Source: Oscillospiraceae bacterium (lineage in GTDB: Bacteria > Bacillota > Clostridia > Oscillospirales > Ruminococcaceae). From it: 5,095 nt of DNA. Within the stretch, counting starts at the first letter, position 1. Every line of letters starts with the position of its first letter. Positions 1 to 4,851 of the stretch are shown in pieces. Where the stretch lies: contig JAFLUJ010000094.1 of the NCBI GenBank assembly GCA_022511485.1, positions 1 to 5,095 of the forward strand, in the 5' to 3' direction. The notes below the pieces were generated by a model. It saw only the letters and a list, made by a program, of their open reading frames with translations, made no database searches and was not told where the DNA came from. A program made the position numbers and the translations under genes.

Positions 1-1008
1 GATAATATGATAAATGCCATCGGCATGATAGACGATACGCTCATTATTGAAGCAAAAAGACCCATAAAAAAAATAAAGCGAAGATGGACTAAATCCGTTA
101 TTGCTGCTGCCATACTGTTATTATGTCTTTCAGCCCCCCTCCCCACTGCTGTTGCACTGGGTTCTGATAACGCCTATCAGGCGCTTTATTTTATCTCCCC
201 TGCCGCTGCTCAGACCTTCAAGCCTGTACAAAGATCATGCACTGATAATGGGATAAAGATGGAAATGATCTCTGCTTCGATAGACGGCAACAAAGCAAGC
301 TTTTATATTTCTTTGCATGACTTGGAAGACAAGGGTCTCGACTCAACTGTCGACCTTTTTGACAGCTACTCTATCAACTGTCCTTATGACAGTACAGGAT
401 ATTGCAGCTTTTCCGAGTACGACGATACAACAAACACTGCATATTTCCTTGTCAATATTGAAAGGATGGACGGAAAAAAAATCAAAAATGACAAAATTAC
501 ATTCTCCGTAAAAGAGCTTATCTTCGGAAAGCAGAACTATGAAGGGATATTGTCTGATATTGACCTGAATAGTGTCCCATATGAACCTGACACTCAAAAC
601 TCTATCCCCTACAGAGGAGCTTCTTTTAAATACGAGGAACCTGATTACAGGGATTTCCGCTATCTTATCCCTGCTGAGCTGCCGCTGACTTCACCGGTGA
701 ATGGAGTTTCCGTAACCGGTATCGGATATATTGACGGCGCACTCCATATCCAGACATACTATAAGGATATTGGACACACCGACAATCACGGATTCTTGTA
801 TCTGGCTGACGAAAACGGAAACAGGATAGAATTTTATAATGAATTTGATATTTCATTCTGGGACGATGAACACAGGGGCAGCTATGATGAAAAAATAATT
901 GAAATGACTTATGAAGATATTCCAAACTACCAGCTGTACGGAAGCTTCCTTGCAAGTAATGGCTATGAAATCGGAAAATGGGAGATCACCTTTAAACTCG
1001 GAAAATAG
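1..1008 (+). CDS. DUF4179-like membrane protein, putative anti-sigma factor (5' end probably outside the window)
   Basis: A single-pass membrane protein with its bulk outside the cell. The first Met codon is at 7, but the frame stays open to the window edge, and family members as I recall them carry a few residues before the 'AIG-IDD' helix, so the true start is probably just upstream. From Met 7: a short cytoplasmic helix (residues 1-16), a very basic stretch (18-29, KRPIKKIKRRWTK), a membrane segment (about 30-50), then an extracellular region. Residues about 58-125 (YQALYFISPAAAQ, then DNGIKMEMISA, then DLFDSYSIN) match the pattern I remember for DUF4179 domains. The C-terminal part (about 225-333) resembles the beta-rich domain usually following it. 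Such proteins often sit beside an ECF sigma factor, which would lie upstream and is not visible. The anti-sigma role is inferred from family resemblance; no sigma-binding motif is demonstrable here. It ends with TAG at 1006, and no terminator follows. Confidence 0.6.
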   Translation, partial: DNMINAIGMIDDTLIIEAKRPIKKIKRRWTKSVIAAAILLLCLSAPLPTAVALGSDNAYQALYFISPAAAQTFKPVQRSCTDNGIKMEMISASIDGNKASFYISLHDLEDKGLDSTVDLFDSYSINCPYDSTGYCSFSEYDDTTNTAYFLVNIERMDGKKIKNDKITFSVKELIFGKQNYEGILSDIDLNSVPYEPDTQNSIPYRGASFKYEEPDYRDFRYLIPAELPLTSPVNGVSVTGIGYIDGALHIQTYYKDIGHTDNHGFLYLADENGNRIEFYNEFDISFWDDEHRGSYDEKIIEMTYEDIPNYQLYGSFLASNGYEIGKWEITFKLGK

Positions 1009-1043
1009 TATAACTTAAAATTATGTCAGTTATTCATATTATG

Positions 1044-1082
1044 TATTTGAATTATATCAAACAATGTGGTATAATTCAAATA
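1044..1082. repeat. Perfect 13-bp inverted repeat covering the leuC promoter (candidate operator)
   Basis: TATTTGAATTATA (1044-1056) and its exact reverse complement TATAATTCAAATA (1070-1082) are separated by 13 nt, so the arms are 26 bp apart start to start, about two and a half helical turns. A further G-T and two Watson-Crick pairs can form inside. The left arm contains the -35 box and the right arm the -10 box. No run of T residues follows, so it is not a terminator. The position fits a dimeric or tetrameric regulator of the leu genes. I cannot name the regulator: no CodY or T-box signature is convincing. Confidence 0.7.
1047..1075 (+). promoter_or_regulatory. leuC promoter, extended -10 type
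   Basis: The -35 box is TTGAAT (1047-1052), followed by a 17-nt spacer and a perfect TATAAT (1070-1075). TG at 1067-1068, one base before it, gives an extended -10. Transcription would start near 1082, leaving a leader of about 30 nt. This is too short for a T-box or a peptide attenuator. Both boxes lie inside a perfect inverted repeat (1044-1082), so occupancy by a regulator would block polymerase. The promoter call is by consensus match only. Confidence 0.82.
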
Positions 1083-1092
1083 GAATCTATTT
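1078..1092. repeat. 7-bp palindrome at the leuC transcription start
   Basis: AAATAGA (1078-1084) and TCTATTT (1086-1092) are perfect inverted copies around a single central base. The palindrome spans the predicted start site (about 1082) and shares AAATA with the right arm of the larger inverted repeat. It could be a second operator half-site or chance in AT-rich DNA. Confidence 0.4.
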
Positions 1093-1095
1093 ATG

Positions 1096-1101
1096 AAAGG
1101 A
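1096..1101 (+). promoter_or_regulatory. Ribosome binding site deciding the leuC start
   Basis: AAAGGA lies 11 nt before ATG 1113, slightly long but the only good site nearby. The same ATGAAAGGA context precedes leuD (2375-2383) and leuB (3648-3656). It supports the start at 1113. An in-frame start at 1023 would lie upstream of the promoter and could not be on the leuC transcript. Confidence 0.75.
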
Positions 1102-1112
1102 AAGAATTTGTT

Positions 1113-2375
1113 ATGGCAATGACAATGACACAGAAGATACTTGCTGCTCATGCGGGTCTCGACAAGGTTGAAGCCGGTCAGCTCATCAGATGTAAGCTGG
1201 ACATGGTGCTTGGAAACGACGTTACTACTCCCGTTGCGATCAATGAATTTGAAAAAGCCGGATTTACCGGAGTTTTCGATACCGAAAAAATTTCCATGGT
1301 TATGGATCACTTTACACCAAACAAGGACATCAAGTCCGCTGCACATACAAAGCAGTGCCGTGATTTCGCTTCCAAGCTGAAGATCAAAAACTACTTTGAT
1401 GTGGGAGATATGGGAATCGAACACGCCCTGCTTCCGGAAAAAGGACTTGTTGCTTCCGGTGAATGTGTTATCGGCGCAGACAGCCACACCTGTACATACG
1501 GTGCTTTAGGAGCTTTCTCCACCGGCGTTGGCTCTACCGATATGGCTGCTGGAATGGCTACAGGAGAAGCTTGGTTCAAAGTCCCCTCCGCAATCAAATT
1601 CAATCTTACAGGAAAGCTGAACGAATATGTTATGGGTAAGGATGTTATCCTCCACATCATCGGAATGATCGGCGTTGACGGAGCTCTTTACAAGTCTATG
1701 GAATTTTCCGGAGAAGGTCTGAAAAATCTTTCTATGGATGACAGACTTTCCATGGCAAACATGGCTATCGAAGCAGGTGCAAAGAACGGAATCTTCGCTG
1801 TTGACGAGATCACCAAAGCATATCAGGCTGATAAGGTAAACAGAGAGTACACTGTTTACGAGGCTGATCCTGACGCTCCATACGATGCAGTTTACGATAT
1901 TGACCTTTCAACCATCAAGCCCACAGTTGCTTTCCCTCACCTCCCCGAAAATACAAAGACAATCGACGAGGCAGGAGAGGTAAAGATCGACCAGGTAGTT
2001 ATCGGTTCATGTACAAACGGCAGAATGGAAGACCTTGAAATGGCTGCAAAGATCATTAAGGGCAAGAAGGTTCATGAAGGCGTTCGCTGCATAGTTATCC
2101 CCGCAACACAGAAAATTTATCTTGAAGCTATGAAAAAGGGACTTCTTGAAATATTCATCAATGCAGGCTGTGCAGTATCCACACCTACCTGCGGTCCATG
2201 TCTGGGCGGTCACATGGGTATCCTTGCAAAGGGCGAAAGAGCCGTTGCGACTACAAACCGTAATTTCGTTGGACGTATGGGACATCCCGAATCTGAAGTA
2301 TACCTTGCTTCCCCCGCTGTTGCTGCTGCTTCCGCAATAACAGGAAAAATCAGCGGTCCGAAAGAAGTTCTTTGA
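1113..2375 (+). CDS. leuC: 3-isopropylmalate dehydratase large subunit (isopropylmalate isomerase, iron-sulfur subunit)
   Basis: Catalytic subunit of the cytosolic LeuCD enzyme, which isomerises 2-isopropylmalate to 3-isopropylmalate in leucine synthesis by dehydration and rehydration. It belongs to the aconitase superfamily and binds a [4Fe-4S] cluster. With the start at 1113 it has 420 residues, the short LeuC type common in Clostridia and archaea (the E. coli protein is about 466). Visible motifs: DHFTPN (65-70), GADSHT (121-126), IGSCTNGR (297-304) with cluster ligand Cys300, and PTCGPC (358-363) with Cys360 and Cys363. The C-terminal FVGRMGHP...LASPAVAAASA block (385-408) is also intact, and nothing is missing. 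The longer frame from 1023 was rejected because the promoter lies at 1047-1075. The stop is a tandem TGATGA, and leuD starts 18 nt later. A related activity on homoaconitate or citramalate cannot be excluded from sequence alone, but linkage to leuB favours leucine. Confidence 0.96.
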   Translation: MAMTMTQKILAAHAGLDKVEAGQLIRCKLDMVLGNDVTTPVAINEFEKAGFTGVFDTEKISMVMDHFTPNKDIKSAAHTKQCRDFASKLKIKNYFDVGDMGIEHALLPEKGLVASGECVIGADSHTCTYGALGAFSTGVGSTDMAAGMATGEAWFKVPSAIKFNLTGKLNEYVMGKDVILHIIGMIGVDGALYKSMEFSGEGLKNLSMDDRLSMANMAIEAGAKNGIFAVDEITKAYQADKVNREYTVYEADPDAPYDAVYDIDLSTIKPTVAFPHLPENTKTIDEAGEVKIDQVVIGSCTNGRMEDLEMAAKIIKGKKVHEGVRCIVIPATQKIYLEAMKKGLLEIFINAGCAVSTPTCGPCLGGHMGILAKGERAVATTNRNFVGRMGHPESEVYLASPAVAAASAITGKISGPKEVL

Positions 2376-2393
2376 TGAAAGGAGTAATTTATC

Positions 2394-2876
2394 ATGAAAG
2401 CATTTGGTAAAGTTCATAAATACGGAGATAACGTTGATACCGACGTTATCATCCCCGCAAGATACCTTAACTCCGCAGATCCCAAGGAGCTCGCTACCCA
2501 CTGTATGGAGGACATCGACAAGGATTTCGTAAACAACGTAAAAGATGGCGACATTATGGTTGCTGTTCAGAATTTCGGATGCGGTTCCTCCCGTGAGCAC
2601 GCTCCCCTGTCCATCAAGGCAAGCGGAATTTCCTGCGTTATTGCTTCCACATTTGCAAGAATTTTCTACAGAAACGCAATAAATATCGGTCTGCCTATCC
2701 TTGAATGTGCGGAAGCTGCTGAAAAGATAGAAAGCGGCGACGAGGTAGAGGTTGATTTCGATACAGGTATCATCACCAACAAGACAAAGAACCAGACTTA
2801 TCAGGCACAGCCCTTCCCCGACTTTATGAAGGACATCATCAATGCCGGCGGTCTGCTGAAATCTCTGAAAAAGTAA
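2394..2876 (+). CDS. leuD: 3-isopropylmalate dehydratase small subunit
   Basis: Small (swivel-domain) subunit of isopropylmalate isomerase. It pairs with LeuC to close the active site and help determine substrate specificity. It has 160 residues, the short type that goes with a 420-residue LeuC (the E. coli LeuD is about 201). Visible motifs: DNVDTDVIIPARYL (12-25), the conserved NFGCGSSREHAP loop (60-71), and FYRNAINIGLPILE (91-104). The residues after YL at 24-25 (NS) lie where archaeal homologues show substrate-dependent variation; here they look like ordinary bacterial LeuD. The start follows a strong AAAGGAG (2378-2384) at 9 nt. It is almost certainly co-transcribed with leuC, 18 nt upstream. 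After its TAA I see no hairpin with a T run, so transcripts may continue into the next two genes. Confidence 0.96.
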   Translation: MKAFGKVHKYGDNVDTDVIIPARYLNSADPKELATHCMEDIDKDFVNNVKDGDIMVAVQNFGCGSSREHAPLSIKASGISCVIASTFARIFYRNAINIGLPILECAEAAEKIESGDEVEVDFDTGIITNKTKNQTYQAQPFPDFMKDIINAGGLLKSLKK

Positions 2877-2897
2877 TCCAAAAATTTTATCATATAC

Positions 2898-2925
2898 TTG
2901 ACTTTGGCAGGTAAAATGGTATAAT
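2898..2925 (+). promoter_or_regulatory. Internal promoter between leuD and the unknown membrane protein gene
   Basis: The -35 box is TTGACT (2898-2903), followed by a 16-nt spacer and a perfect TATAAT (2920-2925). TG at 2917-2918 makes it an extended -10. The ten bases TGGTATAATT are identical to the leuC promoter core. It is the closest to consensus of the three promoters here. Transcription would start near 2932, giving a leader of about 55 nt, and would serve the gene at 2987 and, 18 nt beyond it, leuB. Confidence 0.82.
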
Positions 2926-2972
2926 TATTATAACAGAAAATACTATGGTGTATCTTTCTGAATGATAATTAT
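2921..2972. repeat. Imperfect inverted repeat overlapping the -10 box and 5' leader
   Basis: The outer arms are ATAATTAT (2921-2928) and ATAATTAT (2965-2972), extended inward by a T-G and two A-T pairs. After a small internal loop, CAGAAAATAC (2934-2943) pairs with GTATCTTTCTG (2950-2960) with one bulged C, leaving a 6-nt loop. That is about 21 pairs, nearly all A-T. The outer part overlaps the -10 box and could be an operator. RNA starting near 2932 would keep only the inner 10-bp hairpin at its 5' end. No T run follows, so it is not a typical terminator. It ends just before the ribosome site. Confidence 0.45.
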
Positions 2973-2975
2973 GGC

Positions 2976-2983
2976 GGGGTGAT
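2976..2983 (+). promoter_or_regulatory. Ribosome binding site of the gene at 2987
   Basis: GGGGTGAT resembles the GGAGGTGAT core with one A-to-G change that still allows G-U pairing to 16S rRNA. It sits 3 nt before ATG 2987 (5 nt from the GGGGTG core). It differs from the AAAGGA sites of the three leu genes and supports 2987 over the second Met at 2996. Confidence 0.65.
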
Positions 2984-2986
2984 AGT

Positions 2987-3646
2987 ATGGATAAAATGAA
3001 AGAAACCGGCAGATTGATTTTTATACTTATTTTTTTGATATTTTATTATTGGTGTCTTGGTGTAAATATCAATATCATGCCATATGAACCAGCCGACCCG
3101 GAGCTGCCCCACGCTGTTACAATAGACGGCAGAACAGTCTCACTCCTTTCAGGAAATGATAATTTGAGTTTAGCATTGGGATATAACTTTGACGCCCCAG
3201 CCGCTTGTATTGTTAATGGCGGCGCCAAGCTTATTCATTTTTGGGAATATAATCGTTATGATCTTGACCCATCCGGAAATTATCCCGATTCCTGCAGTAT
3301 ATATAATGGGATTACTACTGCTTCGACCAAGGCAGAGCTTGAAAACGCCTTCGGAGAAGACTGCATCAAAATCGACAATGTTTTCGACGATCATTTTTTC
3401 ATTGAGATCTTTATTGACGATGAAGAAGCAGACTACGAAAAAATAGACATTTCAGAGTTTGAAGCCATGTTTGAAAACGGCTGTAGTCATATCTCAGATA
3501 TATTGTTTGAAAATACATACCGCAATTACCCGCAGGCAAAATTTATAACTATACTTACTTGCTGTTATTATGTTGATGATTATGATAACTCATATAATGA
3601 CATAAGTTTTTTCGTTTATGACACAGCTAGGAGTAAAAATATCTAA
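2987..3646 (+). CDS. Unknown membrane-anchored acidic protein between leuD and leuB
   Basis: I do not recognise this 219-residue protein. Residues 1-9 are a short N-terminus with three Lys/Arg, and 10-28 (IFILIFLIFYYWCLGVNIN) form one strong hydrophobic segment. No clear signal-peptidase site or lipobox is present, so it is probably an N-terminal anchor with residues 30-219 outside the cell. The exposed part is acidic (for example DNVFDDHFFIEIFIDDEEADYE, about 130-151) and Tyr/Asp-rich near the end, with Cys at 74, 103, 126, 166, 192 and 193. No catalytic motif is apparent. It has its own promoter (2898-2925) and ends 18 nt before leuB, so it is probably co-transcribed with leuB. Its codons are visibly AT-richer than those of leuC, leuD and leuB, suggesting insertion or faster evolution. 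Nothing in the protein suggests a leucine enzyme or transporter. The coding call rests on length, promoter, ribosome site and plausible protein structure. Confidence 0.8.
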   Translation: MDKMKETGRLIFILIFLIFYYWCLGVNINIMPYEPADPELPHAVTIDGRTVSLLSGNDNLSLALGYNFDAPAACIVNGGAKLIHFWEYNRYDLDPSGNYPDSCSIYNGITTASTKAELENAFGEDCIKIDNVFDDHFFIEIFIDDEEADYEKIDISEFEAMFENGCSHISDILFENTYRNYPQAKFITILTCCYYVDDYDNSYNDISFFVYDTARSKNI

Positions 3647-3664
3647 CATGAAAGGAACATTGCT

Positions 3665-4744
3665 ATGAATAAAAATATTGCAGTTATAAGAGGCGACGGT
3701 ATCGGTCCGGAGATCGTCACCGAAGCCATTAAAGTCCTTGACAAGGTAGGAGCAAAGTTCGGACACACCTTCAAGTACACCGACGTGCTCATGGGAGGCT
3801 GTGCAATCGACGCAACAGGCGTTCCCCTGCCACAGGAAACTATCGACATCTGCCTTAAATCCGACAGCGTACTCCTCGGAGCTGTAGGCGGTCAGAAATG
3901 GGATACCCTCCCCGGAAATCTCCGTCCCGAAGCCGGACTTCTTGGCATAAGAGGAGCTTTGAAGCTCTTTGCAAATATTCGTCCCGCAAAGCTGCTTACG
4001 CCCCTTGCTTCCGCGTGTCCCCTTAAAAAGGAGATCACAGACGGAGGTCTTGACCTTGTTATCGTCCGCGAGCTTATCGGCGGAGCATACTTCGGCGAAA
4101 GAAAAACCTACACAGACGAAAATGGCGTAAAACACGCAAGCGATTCAATGGCTTATGCTGATTACGAGGTTGAAAGGATCTGCCGCGTTGCTTTCGACAT
4201 GGCAAAGAAACGCCGCGGAAAAGTACACTCTGTTGACAAGGCAAACGTTCTGGACTCCTCCCGCCTGTGGAGAGAGATTTCCCACAAGGTTGCCGCAGAG
4301 TATCCCGACGTAGAGTTCAGCGACATCCTCGTAGATAACTGCGCAATGCAGCTTGTAAGAAATCCGGGACAGTTTGACGTTCTTGTAACGGAAAATCTTT
4401 TTGGAGACATCCTTTCCGATGAAGCTTCAATGATAACCGGCTCTCTTGGAATGATCCCCTCCGCTTCACTTGGAGAGACCTCTCTGGGACTTTACGAGCC
4501 TATCCATGGTTCAGCTCCCGACATTGCAGGACAGAACAAGGCTAACCCAATAGCAACAATCCTTTCCGCTGCAATGATGCTTCGTTACTCCTTTGATATG
4601 GCAGCAGAAGCGGACGCCATTGAGAACGCAGTTACCGCAGTCCTTGAAGAAGGCTACCGCACCGCGGACATCATGTCTGACGAGGCAGGCTTAAAGAGCG
4701 TATCCTGCACCGAAATGGGAGACCTTGTTGCAAATAAAATATGA
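3665..4744 (+). CDS. leuB: 3-isopropylmalate dehydrogenase
   Basis: Cytosolic NAD-dependent enzyme that oxidises and decarboxylates (2R,3S)-3-isopropylmalate to 4-methyl-2-oxopentanoate. Its 359 residues are normal for the family. Visible features: GDGIGPE (10-16); substrate-binding arginines Arg96 (GIRG), Arg106 (NIRP) and Arg135 (VRE); catalytic Tyr142 and Lys192 (DKANVL); metal-binding Asp224 (VDN), Asp248 and Asp252 (NLFGDILSDEAS); and the nucleotide loop HGSAPDIAGQNKANP (281-295), where Asp286 is typical of NAD rather than NADP use. The leucine-type arginine loop (EAGLLGIRGALKLFANIRP, 89-107) separates it from isocitrate and tartrate dehydrogenases. The start is set by AAAGGA (3651-3656) at 8 nt. 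It lies 18 nt after the unknown gene, which separates it from leuCD. It ends with TGA at 4742 and is followed by a likely terminator at 4801-4851. Confidence 0.97.
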   Translation: MNKNIAVIRGDGIGPEIVTEAIKVLDKVGAKFGHTFKYTDVLMGGCAIDATGVPLPQETIDICLKSDSVLLGAVGGQKWDTLPGNLRPEAGLLGIRGALKLFANIRPAKLLTPLASACPLKKEITDGGLDLVIVRELIGGAYFGERKTYTDENGVKHASDSMAYADYEVERICRVAFDMAKKRRGKVHSVDKANVLDSSRLWREISHKVAAEYPDVEFSDILVDNCAMQLVRNPGQFDVLVTENLFGDILSDEASMITGSLGMIPSASLGETSLGLYEPIHGSAPDIAGQNKANPIATILSAAMMLRYSFDMAAEADAIENAVTAVLEEGYRTADIMSDEAGLKSVSCTEMGDLVANKI

Positions 4745-4751
4745 CAACCCG

Positions 4752-4768
4752 TTTACAATCTTTACAAT
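4752..4768. repeat. Tandem TTTACAAT direct repeat upstream of the lipoprotein promoter
   Basis: TTTACAAT occurs at 4752-4759 and again at 4761-4768, a 9-bp period, with a looser third copy (ATTACAGAAT) from 4772. It lies 24 bp upstream of the -35 box at 4792, a position where an activator could bind. The 9-bp period is not a full helical turn and the DNA is AT-rich, so chance is possible. Confidence 0.3.
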
Positions 4769-4791
4769 ATAATTACAGAATCAAATAAATA

Positions 4792-4820
4792 TTGAAATAC
4801 CCTCTTGAAAATGTTATTAT
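4792..4820 (+). promoter_or_regulatory. Lipoprotein gene promoter, extended -10 type
   Basis: The -35 box is TTGAAA (4792-4797), followed by a 17-nt spacer and TATTAT (4815-4820), with TG at 4812-4813 giving an extended -10. Transcription would start near 4827, about 25 nt before ATG 4852. The -10 box lies inside the left arm of the hairpin at 4801-4843, so RNA from this promoter lacks most of that arm and cannot form the full hairpin. Confidence 0.7.
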
Positions 4821-4851
4821 TAGATAACGACATTTTCAGGAGGAATTTTTT
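4801..4851 (+). terminator. Likely leuB terminator hairpin that also contains the next gene's -10 box and ribosome site
   Basis: CCTCTTGAAAATGT (4801-4814) pairs with ACATTTTCAGGAGG (4830-4843) over 14 bp with one G-U. A G-U, one A-C mismatch and four more pairs (TTAT with ATAA, 4817-4820 with 4824-4827) close a TAG loop. The GC-rich base (CCTC/GAGG) is followed by AA and then TTTTTT (4846-4851), as in an intrinsic terminator. The right arm is also the AGGAGG Shine-Dalgarno of the gene at 4852. Read-through from leuB should therefore terminate, or else carry a masked ribosome site. Inferred from pairing alone. Confidence 0.65.
4838..4843 (+). promoter_or_regulatory. Ribosome binding site of the lipoprotein gene
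   Basis: A perfect AGGAGG lies 8 nt before ATG 4852, the best Shine-Dalgarno in the window. It is fully base-paired with CCTCTT (4801-4806) in any transcript coming from leuB, but free in transcripts starting near 4827. Confidence 0.8.

Noticed and set aside
1010..1033. ATAACT/AGTTAT inverted repeat after the first gene as its terminator
   Set aside because: Only 6 bp with a 12-nt loop, AT-rich, and no T run after it.
1023..1112. In-frame 30-codon extension of leuC upstream of 1113
   Set aside because: It contains the leuC promoter and has no ribosome site or LeuC similarity. The family N-terminus begins at the MAMTMTQKILAAHAG segment.
1009..1112. T-box or leucine leader-peptide attenuator before leuC
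   Set aside because: The predicted leader is only about 30 nt, with no T-box sequence and no terminator/antiterminator pair.
2007..2600. 197-codon minus-strand open frame
   Set aside because: It lies antisense across leuC and leuD, both clearly real. The product is Cys/Ser-rich and looks like an antisense shadow, with no ribosome site seen.
2884..2917. ATTTTATC/GGTAAAAT inverted repeat flanking the -35 box at 2898 as a leuD terminator
   Set aside because: The stem is 8 pairs with one mismatch or wobble, the loop is long, and no T run follows. It is compatible with chance in AT-rich DNA.
3590..4135. 181-codon minus-strand open frame
   Set aside because: It is antisense to the well-supported start of leuB and to the end of the preceding gene, with no recognisable domain.
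4768..4773. TATAAT as a second -10 box upstream of the lipoprotein gene
   Set aside because: No acceptable -35 box at 16-18 nt and no extended -10 TG. The promoter at 4792-4820 fits better.
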